Shown here: one piece after another, positions 34,261 to 42,726 of the stretch
Position numbering within the stretch: the stretch's first letter is position 1
Layout: each line of letters opens with the position of its first letter
Source of the DNA: Marvinbryantia formatexigens DSM 14469
GTDB taxonomy: Bacteria; Bacillota; Clostridia; Lachnospirales; Lachnospiraceae
Assembly (NCBI RefSeq): GCF_025148285.1
Contig: NZ_CP102268.1
Location: 4,513,575 to 4,577,574, forward strand
Direction of reading: 5' to 3'
DNA length: 64,000 nt
Program-made: the position numbers and the translations under genes
The notes under the pieces: generated by a model
The model's database searches: none
What the model saw: only the letters and a program-made list of their open reading frames with translations
What the model was told of the DNA's origin: nothing

Positions 34261-35988
34261 ATGAGAGTTACAACATCAAAATCAAAAAATTCGGAATCAT
34301 TTTATATTACGAAAGGTTACGTCAATAACAAAGGTGTTAGCACTTCTGTTATTATTCGAAAACTCGGAACCTTGAAAGAACTTCTTCCAGAACACGGTCC
34401 TACCCGCGATGATGTCATGAAATGGGCCAGAGAGGAAGCCAGACTGGAAACACTCAGATACAAAGAAGAACAGCAGGCCAAGTCGGTTCAGATAACTTTT
34501 CACTCTGACCAGAAGCTGGATTATAGTCAGCAGGTCTTTTACCGCGGAGGATATCTTTTTCCACAAGCCTTTTACTATCGTATCCAGCTTGATAAGACTT
34601 GCCGAAAGCTCAGAGATAAATATAAATTTAAGTATGATATCAATGCCATCCTTTCCGATCTGATCTATGCCAGGGTTCTGGAACCAGCAAGTAAGCGTTC
34701 TTCTTTTAAGATAGCTTCTGAATTCCTGGAAAAACCTTCTTATCAATTACATGATATATACCGGGCTCTTGATGTCCTGGGAAATGAATGCGATTTCATC
34801 CAGTCTGAAGTTTATAAAAACAGTCATCTTCTCGGAAAACGAGATGATAAGATACTTTATTATGACTGTACAAACTATTTCTTTGAGATCGAGCAGGAAG
34901 ATGGGGAGAGAAAATACGGGAAAGGAAAAGAACACCGGCCTAATCCAATCATTCAAATGGGGATGTTTATGGACGGAGCTGGAATTCCTCTTGCTTTTTC
35001 CCTTTTTCCCGGAAATGCGAATGAACAAACATCACTAAAACCTCTGGAAGAAAAAGTCCTCCAGGACTTTGGTTGTACAAAATTTATTTACTGCAGTGAT
35101 GCCGGACTTGGTTCAGAAGCCATTAAAAGAATAAACCATGCAGGCCAGAGAGCTTTTATTGTTACCCAGTCCATCAAAAAGCTGAATAAAGATGACAGGA
35201 AATGGGCACTGGACAAAACTGGCTTTAAACGTGTTTCCGATGATTCTCCGGCAGATCTTTCCAGACTTACAGAGGATGATGCCGGCCTGTATTATAAGGA
35301 TGAACCATATACCCCTCATTCACTGCACCAGCGTCTCATTGTCACTTACTCTCCTAAATATGCAAAATATCAGAAAGCAATACGTGACGCACAGGTAGAG
35401 CGTGCCGAAAAAATGCTCCATTCCGGGAAAGTAAAAAAAGAACGCAGAAACCCGAACGATCCCGCACGATTTATAGGTAAGATTGCAGTTACAGAAGAAG
35501 GAGAAGCTGCTAAAATCAAGAATTATCTGGATACAGATAAAATAGAAACCGAAGCGCTCTATGATGGAATGTACGCTGTAACTACAGATTTGTTAGATGA
35601 TGACGTAAAAGATATTTTAAAAGTAAGCGAGGGCCGTTGGGAAATCGAAGAATGTTTCCGCATCATGAAAACAGATTTTGAAGCAAGACCTGTATTTCTT
35701 CATGACGATGTGCGTATCAAAGCACATTTCCTGATCTGTTTTCTTGCATTAGTCATATACCGTTACCTTGAAAAAAGTTTGGGAAATGCCTATACCTGTG
35801 AAACAATCCTGGACAAACTGAAATCCATGAATTTTGCTGATGTACAGGAACAGGGGTTCATGCCACTTTATACACGGGACAAACTAACCGATGCCTTACA
35901 CGAAGCATGTGGTTTTGAAACAGACTTTCAATTCATTACAAAAAGCCAAATGAAAACAATCCAGAAAAAAAGTAAAGGGAGAAAATAA
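34261..35988 (+). CDS. IS1634-family DDE transposase
   Basis: 575-residue transposase. The start at 34261 (MRVTTSKSKNSE) has AGGAGG 8 bases upstream; the ORF extension to 34186 overlaps the promoter. The acidic triad is visible as LYYDCTNYFFE (first Asp), FIYCSDAGLGS (second Asp) and SEGRWEIEECFRIMKTDF (Glu, with the YREK-like surroundings of the IS4/IS1634 group). The reading frame is complete and the two ends and flanking duplication are preserved, so recent transposition is likely. Codon use is AT-rich compared with host genes. Confidence 0.95.
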   Translation: MRVTTSKSKNSESFYITKGYVNNKGVSTSVIIRKLGTLKELLPEHGPTRDDVMKWAREEARLETLRYKEEQQAKSVQITFHSDQKLDYSQQVFYRGGYLFPQAFYYRIQLDKTCRKLRDKYKFKYDINAILSDLIYARVLEPASKRSSFKIASEFLEKPSYQLHDIYRALDVLGNECDFIQSEVYKNSHLLGKRDDKILYYDCTNYFFEIEQEDGERKYGKGKEHRPNPIIQMGMFMDGAGIPLAFSLFPGNANEQTSLKPLEEKVLQDFGCTKFIYCSDAGLGSEAIKRINHAGQRAFIVTQSIKKLNKDDRKWALDKTGFKRVSDDSPADLSRLTEDDAGLYYKDEPYTPHSLHQRLIVTYSPKYAKYQKAIRDAQVERAEKMLHSGKVKKERRNPNDPARFIGKIAVTEEGEAAKIKNYLDTDKIETEALYDGMYAVTTDLLDDDVKDILKVSEGRWEIEECFRIMKTDFEARPVFLHDDVRIKAHFLICFLALVIYRYLEKSLGNAYTCETILDKLKSMNFADVQEQGFMPLYTRDKLTDALHEACGFETDFQFITKSQMKTIQKKSKGRK

Positions 35989-36012
35989 AATACCATACTT
36001 CAAAACAAGAGC

Positions 36013-36058
36013 AAAACACCTTGCAACCAGCATAAACACTGGGTTTGCGAGGTGTTTT
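36013..36058 (+). terminator. Transposase terminator
   Basis: AAAACACCTTGCAACC pairs with GGTTTGCGAGGTGTTTT around a 12-base loop, 25 bases after the stop. Confidence 0.8.
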
Positions 36059-36082
36059 AGCCTTCTCAACTGTCAAAGATGG

Positions 36083-36167
36083 GATTATCGCTTACTTTGC
36101 TCATGGTGTCAACTCCTGTCCCGGTAAAAAATGTTATTTCGTTTGCATTATATCACGGAAAATAGCA
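36083..36167. repeat. 85-bp direct repeat, right flank of the IS element
   Basis: Perfect copy of 34038-34122. Its minus-strand start codon (36104) now reads into the element and stops after about 12 codons, giving a truncated leader ORF antisense to the IS 3' end. Confidence 0.92.
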
Positions 36168-36612
36168 AAAATCCACTATCCGAAAGTGTAGTTAGGGTGT
36201 TTTTTTGGCACTTTTTAAAAATTTTCATTGTTGTGCATAATTTTATTCTTTTTATTTCCCTTGAATTTGTTAATTTTTAACAATCACATATCTTCATGCA
36301 TTGTTAATATCTTACATGGTCTGTCCGGAAGCAAGAGGGAATATCCGCATTTCTTCGTCCGCTGCTGTTCAATATTTTCAGCTTTTCCATTTCTGAAAAT
36401 TCTATGACAAAGCAAGCTCCATTATATTCCCATATTGAATAATTCAATCACAAATTATATTTTATACATACATTTTTCATAATTTTGTTGTATATTATTA
36501 AATATGATTATATGTCTGACTCACACTGGCAGACTCTGCTACCAGGGATTTCGTAAAATGGCTCTTATCGGAAAATATCAGACAATGTACGCAAAAAAGG
36601 AGATGATTCAAC
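36168..36612. other. AT-rich intergenic region
   Basis: No gene is seen. It contains a perfect palindrome TTGTTAA-ttt-TTAACAA at 36267-36283 that could be an operator, and long AT tracts. No convincing paired -35/-10 was found for the following gene. Confidence 0.4.
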
Positions 36613-37467
36613 ATGAAAAACGGGCAGCCCGCAGATAATACTTTACATGCACGCTACGAAAAATATGAGCAGATTCTGAAAAATCTGACGATTATGAGCG
36701 ACATGTTTATGCGGAATGTTTTCAGAAAAACAGAATGTACAGAATACGTTCTTCAGGTTATAATGAAAAAAGAAGGATTAAAGGTTCTTGAGCAGTTCCT
36801 GCAGAAGGATTTCAAAAACTTGCAGGGGCGTTCCGCAATTATGGACTGTGTTGCCACGGATACAGACGGAAGATATTTCAATGTGGAAATCCAGCAGACT
36901 AATGAGGGTGCCTCTCCAAAACGCGCCCGGTATCACAGCGGGCTGATGGATATGAATATACTTAATCCCGGACAGGATTTTGATGAACTTCCGGAAAGCT
37001 ATGTAATATTCATAACTGTACGTGATTCACTTGGGTATGGCCTTCCCATTTATCATATCGATCGGGAGATCAGGGAAAACAGCGAGAGTTTCCCCGATGG
37101 TTCACATATCGTGTATGTGAATTCCAGTAAACAGGAGAATACGGAGCTCGGAAGGCTCATGCATGATTTTCACTGCAAAAGCGCAGATGAAATGTACAGC
37201 CAGGTTCTGGCAGAAAGGGTACGTGAATTAAAAGAAACCAGAGAAGGAGTTGATTCTATGTGTCGGGAAATGGAACAGATTTACAAAGAGGGCATTGAAG
37301 AGGGTATTGAGAGAGGCATTGAAAAAGGCGAAATGCAAAAAGCAAAAGAAGCCTCCTTTATACTCGCGGATATGGGATTGCCATTGGAGCAGATTGCACG
37401 GGCATTCCATGTCGATGTGCCACTCATACAGGAATGGATAACAGAAAATATAAGCGCAGCAAAATAG
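36613..37467 (+). CDS. Rpn/PD-(D/E)XK nuclease family putative transposase
   Basis: 284-residue member of the recombination-promoting nuclease (Rpn, PF12784) group. An early FMRNVFRKTECTEYVLQVIM, the nuclease core AIMDCVATDTDGRYFNVEIQQTNEG (catalytic D...ExQ pattern, with residues about 75-105), and the RARYHSGLMD segment are typical. The C-terminal third is charged, with IEEGIERGIEKGEMQKAKEA, as in other family members. AAAGGAG precedes the ATG by 10 bases. These proteins can cleave DNA and promote RecA-independent recombination (shown for E. coli RpnA); here the role is unproven. Confidence 0.87.
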   Translation: MKNGQPADNTLHARYEKYEQILKNLTIMSDMFMRNVFRKTECTEYVLQVIMKKEGLKVLEQFLQKDFKNLQGRSAIMDCVATDTDGRYFNVEIQQTNEGASPKRARYHSGLMDMNILNPGQDFDELPESYVIFITVRDSLGYGLPIYHIDREIRENSESFPDGSHIVYVNSSKQENTELGRLMHDFHCKSADEMYSQVLAERVRELKETREGVDSMCREMEQIYKEGIEEGIERGIEKGEMQKAKEASFILADMGLPLEQIARAFHVDVPLIQEWITENISAAK

Positions 37468-37476
37468 TAGCCGTAA

Positions 37477-37524
37477 ATCCCCTCTGTCAGCAGATTCGCT
37501 TCCAGAGGGGATCCTTATTTTTCT
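37477..37524 (+). terminator. Terminator after the Rpn gene
   Basis: ATCCCCTCTG / CAGAGGGGAT stem with a T-rich tail (TTATTTTTC), 10 bases after the stop. It may also serve the convergent small gene at 37568. Confidence 0.88.
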
Positions 37525-37567
37525 CTAAATATACTGCTCCGCCGTCATGCTGCTCGCTGGTACTCTC

Positions 37568-37876
37568 TCAAAATCTGGTTTCGACCTGCTTCCAGCAACA
37601 ACCTCCGTCATAGGAAATCCTCACTTTCTCGATTGGCTTGAAAAAATCATCCGCATCAAAATAGAGTGCCTGCAATATTGGCACCAAATCAATATATTCT
37701 TCTTCTGCCTCCTTATTGTGCGCATACTTTGCCATGACTACCAGATACCCATTATCCCATTCCTTCACTTCCGTATATTTTTCTAATGAATACGGTGCAC
37801 GAAACCGAATAATGTATTTCCCAAATTGGAATATTGTATAATCACGGTCGCTGCTTAGTATTGCTTCATTTGGCAT
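37568..37876 (-). CDS. Conserved-looking small protein of unknown function
   Basis: 102 residues, soluble and acidic (MPNEAILSSDRDYTIFQFGKY...). AAAGGA lies about 10 bases before the ATG. Aromatic-rich segments IFQFGKYIIRFRAP, EWDNGYLVVMAKY and DFFKPIEKVRISYDGG suggest a small alpha/beta fold. I did not recognise a family. It lies downstream of a small broken ORF that overlaps its start, and both follow the AAA/nuclease gene. Confidence 0.65.
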   Translation of the reverse strand: MPNEAILSSDRDYTIFQFGKYIIRFRAPYSLEKYTEVKEWDNGYLVVMAKYAHNKEAEEEYIDLVPILQALYFDADDFFKPIEKVRISYDGGCCWKQVETRF

Positions 37877-37995
37877 AATTCAAAATCCTTTCTGTATTTA
37901 CATTGACACCAACTTTCATGTTTTTCAACAGACGGGCTTCTATCAGCCAGTCATCAATCCCTTTATGCGTTCCATGTATCTCAACATCATCAGTC
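37866..37995 (-). pseudogene. Truncated small coding remnant
   Basis: An open frame without a usable start reads DDVEIHGTHKGIDDWLIEAR and RLLKNMKVGVNVNTERILNYAK, then stops 11 bases inside the next gene. Coding-like composition plus the overlap suggest the 3' end of a gene formerly coupled to 37568-37876, its 5' part lost at the junction with the AAA gene. Confidence 0.4.
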
Positions 37996-39681
37996 TGCCA
38001 GCTTTATAAGACAAGTCTTTCCCCGGAACGCTGCGCCATAGCACAGCACGGTCTTATAGCCTTCAAGCTCAAGGTTTTTCTTATACTGTTTCTTCTCAAT
38101 CTGATGAAGCGCATCCGCGCATTCTTTTTCCAGGCTGTTCCCGTTTTCTTTCTTCCCGGACCATTTCACCTCGATCACAAGCGCACGCCTGCGCCGCTGT
38201 TCTTTTATAATAACGTCCGCCCTGCCGGTTCCGGCTTCTGCATTTGACTTCACCGCATATCCCGCTCCCAGGAACATGCCCGTGACCATCGCATGGTAAT
38301 AATCTTCTTTATAATCAAAATAACTGATCGTATCAAATAAAATGTCCGTAATCTCTTGCGTCAGTTTCTCTGCGTCGCCGCCCCACCATGCTTCAAACAG
38401 GGCGGTGCGGTCCTGCGCCGCGATTCTTTCCTCGAACCACTTTTTCACCGTACTGCTGAATACGGATTTCACTTCCTCGTTCGGAATACGCAGTGCCATT
38501 TTCCCGTCCTCCGGCTGCATTTCCTCCGGAAGCTTCTCCGGCAGAACCTGTGTCAGATATCCAGTCAGATACAGGATGCTCCACAGGTTATCCTCTGTGG
38601 AATGGGCAATGTCATATGTCAGGTCCTCGCGAATCGGCTCCTGGATCACTCCTCCGGCGAGCAGGGTCTCAAATTTGTCGTTGACATTGATCTGCGGATG
38701 GTCGATAAAACGCCGGATGATGTTGTTATGACTCGTGTCGATCCAGTAATTTCCGGGTTTTGCATCCGGTTCCGTCATCAAAGCCCTGACATGGTTAATC
38801 ACATCCCACGGACAGTATATCTCTTTTTCGCCGAAGAGGTACCCGTCGTACCATTTCTTCATTTTAGGCAAAGCATCCTGCAGTTCAGCAGCATCCAGCA
38901 ATGCGGTCACTTCTGCCTCGCTAAACCCAAAGCAATCCTGGTATTTTTTACTGGAAATCGAATTGGAAATAAAGTTGTTCGCTCCTGTAAAAATGCTCTC
39001 CTTAGCAATCCGGAGGCATCCGGTTACCACAGCAAATTTTAAATTCGGATTAGATTTCCATACCATGCCGAGCATTATCTTTATGATATTCAACATTTTT
39101 TTATAGTATCCATTGTCGCTGGCCTTGGCAAGAGGAACATCATACTCATCAATCAGCAGAATAACTTCTTTTTCATAATATACTTTCATCATGCGGAGCA
39201 GTGTATCCAGCGAGCACTGTACATCCGTAATATCTGCTTTCCTTGATTTCAGTTCCAGAAAGACCGCTCTGTCAGTCAGATCCACCTTATCGCTATCCGC
39301 TAAATATGCGTGTTCAATACAGAGTTTTGAAATCGTCTTTTCCAGAATTCCATATGCATCTTCAAAGCAGTCGCCCTCCACATCCTTCAGCGTCAGAAAC
39401 AGCACTGGCCACTGGTTCATCCATTCCGAACAAAACTCTGTGTATTTCGAAATTTCAAGCCCTTCAAAAAGTTTCCTGCTATTCTTGCGGATGTCAAAAA
39501 ACTCCGCAAGCATACTCATTGTGAGCGTTTTTCCGAAACGGCGCGGTCTGGTAATCAAGTTCACATCAAACGTTTCACTCAGCAGTTCCCTGATGAATCC
39601 CGTCTTATCAATATAGTAGCAATTACTTTCCCGCACCTTTTCAAAATTATCAATACCATACGGCAGATTCACTTTCGCCAT
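37990..39681 (-). CDS. AAA-ATPase-like / PD-(D/E)XK nuclease (PF09820-PF08011 type)
   Basis: 563 residues. N-terminal AAA-like domain with modified Walker A TRPRRFGKTLTMSML near residue 45, Walker B VILLIDEYDVPLAK near residue 182, and FAVVTGCLRIAKESIFTG. C-terminal nuclease with GRADVIIKEQ and ALVIEVKW (D...ExK) near residues 500-520. The start MAKVNLPYGIDNFEKVRE is typical. This family is expanded in gut Firmicutes and Bacteroidetes and thought to include selfish or defence-like elements; function is not established. AAGGAG lies 11 bases before the ATG. Confidence 0.9.
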   Translation of the reverse strand: MAKVNLPYGIDNFEKVRESNCYYIDKTGFIRELLSETFDVNLITRPRRFGKTLTMSMLAEFFDIRKNSRKLFEGLEISKYTEFCSEWMNQWPVLFLTLKDVEGDCFEDAYGILEKTISKLCIEHAYLADSDKVDLTDRAVFLELKSRKADITDVQCSLDTLLRMMKVYYEKEVILLIDEYDVPLAKASDNGYYKKMLNIIKIMLGMVWKSNPNLKFAVVTGCLRIAKESIFTGANNFISNSISSKKYQDCFGFSEAEVTALLDAAELQDALPKMKKWYDGYLFGEKEIYCPWDVINHVRALMTEPDAKPGNYWIDTSHNNIIRRFIDHPQINVNDKFETLLAGGVIQEPIREDLTYDIAHSTEDNLWSILYLTGYLTQVLPEKLPEEMQPEDGKMALRIPNEEVKSVFSSTVKKWFEERIAAQDRTALFEAWWGGDAEKLTQEITDILFDTISYFDYKEDYYHAMVTGMFLGAGYAVKSNAEAGTGRADVIIKEQRRRRALVIEVKWSGKKENGNSLEKECADALHQIEKKQYKKNLELEGYKTVLCYGAAFRGKTCLIKLAD

Positions 39682-39854
39682 CTGTCCTCACACTCCTTCC
39701 CCGGTCATCCGGTCTCACTGTCTTCCAGCACCGTATAATAATCCCGTTATGTTTACCATACCATAAAACCTCCCCCTGTTGCAAGAGGATTTACAGATAA
39801 GTTCTCTGAATTTTCAGACAATTTTTAGACATAGCCTGCCTCCCAGTAAATGCA

Positions 39855-39900
39855 GAAAAATAAAGAACGCTTCCAGGCATTTAAACCTAAAAACGTTCTT
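39855..39900 (-). terminator. Terminator after the NCS2 permease gene
   Basis: Minus-strand AAGAACG...CGTTCTT hairpin with inner AGG/CCT pairing, followed by TATTTTT, about 40 bases after the permease stop. Confidence 0.78.
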
Positions 39901-39940
39901 CACCGGTGAGGATTTTTTTCACAGCCTCATCTACTATTGT

Positions 39941-41593
39941 TCAGCGGATTACCATAAGCATCAGCAATATGACAGATACTGCACACCAGACAAGCTGCGG
40001 TATACCGATGCGGCACAGAAGAGACCGGGTGTCCCCCTCCTCTTTTTTCTCTGCCAGTGCCGTAATCACGTAGCAGACGGTTCCAAGCGCCGCTCCGGCT
40101 GCCAGATTCGAAAGGAGTAACGTTCCGGCTACCGTTGTCATAAAGGGGGCAGTTTCTGTAAATTTTTTCAGCTCGGGGTACATACTGCCAGCTATCATGG
40201 ATACTCCGACCAGAACCATAACGATATCGGCAACTACAAATCCGGTTTCCGCCATAAGCTGCATCACCGTTCCGTAGTGACCATACAGGTTAAAACTGAT
40301 ATCATAGGAAAAAGATGTTGCAAAAATAAACGGTACGATCCACACAAAGATGGATACAAGGAATCCGATGGACGCCACCACCGATGCCAGTCCCGACTTC
40401 GCTCCGTCTTTACCTGCAGCAACGGATTCTTTTCCGATGCTTACCGGCGTCGTACCGATCAGCGGAGCCGCGATGTTGATCACCGCATTGCACAGAAGCG
40501 CCTTCTGGACATCCTTCTGCTCGTCGGCATCAAATACTCCGGTGGCTTTTGATACCGCCTGCAGCGCCGCCTCCGATTCGTACATGTTCAGCAGCAGGAA
40601 GGTAAGGATTCCCACCGCAAACAGCAGCGCCACGCTTCCGCCTGCTTCTGTGTAGGCGCTGAAATCCGAACCTTTTGTGAGCACCCTGGTGAAGGAAAAA
40701 CTCTTCAGCATAGCGGACAGATGCGTCTGCATGGCATCCTCGCTTCCCACCATCCACAGGCGTCCCCAGAGGGAATCCAGCGCAAATTTCTTCGTCTTCC
40801 AGTCGAAGCACACCCGGAAGATGCTCACCAGCAGGTAAAATGCCGTTCCGCCCATAAGGGAGATAAAAAACGGTCGCTTCGTGCGCTGGCGTACAATAAG
40901 GAACAATATTACCGTAAAGATTACCGCGATCGTTCCGATCAGCAGCAGCGGATGATACTTATCCGTTGAATAGGAATACTGCGAAAGCGCCACGCCGCCG
41001 GAGAGCAGAACGTTCTCATTTTCCGTAAGACCGTTGGTGCCCGCACCGTAAATGGTGATATTGCTTGCCGTCAGATTTATAATTCCGGTAAGCTGGAGGG
41101 CGATCCACGCCATCAGAAGCCCGGAGGCCGCCGGAAGCGCCCTGCGCACAGGCTGCGGCAGTGCCCGGAAGATAAACTGCTTTACTCCCGGCACCGCCAC
41201 CAGAGCGGTGTATATGATGGAACTGATAAAACACACAAACAACAGATTATAGTAGTTCAGCCCCGTCTCAATTCCTATCATGGACACCAGAACCGTGGAA
41301 ATGCCAAGCCCGGAGACCTGCACCAGCGGCAGTCTGGCAACCAGACCGATCAGAAGGCTGCCGGCAAACGCGATAATCATAGAAAGGAACCAGGTCAGCG
41401 CGTAGTATTCCCCGTTGACGGCGATCTGCTGCGAGGTCGCCGCCGCATATTCCCCGGAAATACTCAGCTTTGCAATTAGCTGCATATTGATAAATAATCC
41501 GCAGACCGACAGGAAAAACATGCCAAGTCCGGCTGTAATCTCCTTTCCAATCGTTCCGCCTCTGTCCTTGTAGTGAAAAAATCTGTTCATCAT
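39941..41593 (-). CDS. NCS2/AzgA-type nucleobase permease
   Basis: Predicted proton-coupled uptake of a purine base, about 12-14 TM helices in 550 residues. The start at 41593 (MMNRFFHYKDRGGTIGKEITAG) is typical of AzgA-like proteins, with AAGGAG 8 bases upstream. The substrate-site region reads GTTPVSIGKESVAAGKDGAKSG, where AzgA proteins have a GTSTVTSYIESAAG-type motif, so the ligand may differ from adenine/hypoxanthine. It follows the secreted-protein gene at 41616 by 22 bases and is probably the last gene of the GH3 operon. Confidence 0.85.
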   Translation of the reverse strand: MMNRFFHYKDRGGTIGKEITAGLGMFFLSVCGLFINMQLIAKLSISGEYAAATSQQIAVNGEYYALTWFLSMIIAFAGSLLIGLVARLPLVQVSGLGISTVLVSMIGIETGLNYYNLLFVCFISSIIYTALVAVPGVKQFIFRALPQPVRRALPAASGLLMAWIALQLTGIINLTASNITIYGAGTNGLTENENVLLSGGVALSQYSYSTDKYHPLLLIGTIAVIFTVILFLIVRQRTKRPFFISLMGGTAFYLLVSIFRVCFDWKTKKFALDSLWGRLWMVGSEDAMQTHLSAMLKSFSFTRVLTKGSDFSAYTEAGGSVALLFAVGILTFLLLNMYESEAALQAVSKATGVFDADEQKDVQKALLCNAVINIAAPLIGTTPVSIGKESVAAGKDGAKSGLASVVASIGFLVSIFVWIVPFIFATSFSYDISFNLYGHYGTVMQLMAETGFVVADIVMVLVGVSMIAGSMYPELKKFTETAPFMTTVAGTLLLSNLAAGAALGTVCYVITALAEKKEEGDTRSLLCRIGIPQLVWCAVSVILLMLMVIR

Positions 41594-41615
41594 AACCTCC
41601 ACTCCTTCTAATCTT

Positions 41616-42701
41616 TTATTCCAGCAGCAGTCCGGAAATTCCCTGGGCCGCCGCAGTATCCACGCGGTCCTCCTGCTGCCCCGGATTTGCCCCCGGCATA
41701 TCCATCAGCGTCGGGTCTGTCCAAAGCTCTGTTGTAACTGCTGTATATTCTTCGGTGCACTCCCCGTCTGTCAGCGTGATTTCCAGCGCCGTGCTCACCT
41801 GGGAGTCTTTTGTGTAATCGTCCTTCGACAATGCCTGCGCCGTCACATAATAGGTGCCCGGCTCCAGATTATAGGTATAAATATCATTTTTAAATGCAAA
41901 CGTTGATTCGTTGCTGTCAGAAGTAATCGTGTAAAAATGCGGTCCTTCCGACGTGCTCCAGCCCCAGATGTAAATCATGCCCGGCGGATTCTTGCGCAGG
42001 GTATCCATCAGCGGCTGCAGATCGACCGTTTCCGACTGTACCTCCTGCGTACACTCTGCATCCGCGTAGAAGGTAAACTTCATTTCCGGCATGTACTGCG
42101 TAAAAGCGTAATCGCACAGTGTCCACCAGTCCACTACCAGCTCAAGCTGATTGCCGCTCGTCATCGCCAGCAGCTCCGGACGCTCCAGCGTCTGATCCAC
42201 GCCGTACTGGATGCTCACGGTGACAGGAGCCGGGCTTGCATAGTCCGTTCCCGCCGGGGCAAAGGAGGTCAGATTTACATGATAGGTTCCCCATGCCGCG
42301 CCGGAAAGGTCCAGCGTGCCGGAATATTCCCCCGTCTTGCCACCGTTGATTCTCTTTGAGCTTGTAATATATTCGCCCGTCTCATTGCCGTTTTCATCCA
42401 ACGCATAAAATCGCACAAAGTAGTAGCCCACCCGCTCATCCGTCGCGTTGAAGGAATATTCCCCCGTATTCGGATCGATCTGAAAATCGGTCGGCGCGCC
42501 AAGCTGGTCCTCAGATGCTTCCGCAGCCTCCGTTTCCACCGTATCCGCCGCTTCTGTCTCCGGCGCCTCTGCTTCTGCCGCTTCTGTTTCCACAGCCTCG
42601 GTTTCCGCTTCTGTCACCACTTCCCCGGCATATGCCGCGGACGGCACCGCCGCAGAAAGTCCCGCGCATAAAACAAGCGCCCACAGTTTTTTTCTCTTCA
42701 T
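41616..42701 (-). CDS. Secreted E/A/T-rich protein, paralogue 2
   Basis: 361 residues. The start at 42701 (MKRKKLWALVLCAG) has GGAGG 9 bases upstream; an ORF extension to 42935 overlaps the previous gene. Signal peptide about 1-24 (SAAYA), then an acidic TEAETEA stalk (about 27-65) and a beta-rich region with APTDFQIDPNTGEYSF, GYYFVRFYALDENGNETGEY, FAPAGTDYASP and TYYVTAQALSKDDY. It is clearly homologous to the 42727-43851 product over the whole mature part, indicating tandem duplication. No anchor or catalytic motif was seen. It may bind carbohydrate or wall polymer beside the GH3 enzyme (inference). Confidence 0.82.
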   Translation of the reverse strand: MKRKKLWALVLCAGLSAAVPSAAYAGEVVTEAETEAVETEAAEAEAPETEAADTVETEAAEASEDQLGAPTDFQIDPNTGEYSFNATDERVGYYFVRFYALDENGNETGEYITSSKRINGGKTGEYSGTLDLSGAAWGTYHVNLTSFAPAGTDYASPAPVTVSIQYGVDQTLERPELLAMTSGNQLELVVDWWTLCDYAFTQYMPEMKFTFYADAECTQEVQSETVDLQPLMDTLRKNPPGMIYIWGWSTSEGPHFYTITSDSNESTFAFKNDIYTYNLEPGTYYVTAQALSKDDYTKDSQVSTALEITLTDGECTEEYTAVTTELWTDPTLMDMPGANPGQQEDRVDTAAAQGISGLLLE

Positions 42702-42726
42702 CTCACATTTCCTCCATTTTCTCTTC

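Larger units (their letters stand above)
34123..36082 (+). mobile_element. IS1634-family insertion sequence (about 1.96 kb)
   Basis: The element holds one transposase gene between imperfect ends sharing TTTGACA-n-TTGA (34129-34140, and the complement near 36067-36078). It is bounded exactly by perfect 85-bp direct repeats. IS1634, described from Mycoplasma mycoides, is known for long and variable target duplications, which fits. Base composition is clearly more AT-rich than the flanks. The transposase is intact, so the element may be active. Confidence 0.88.
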
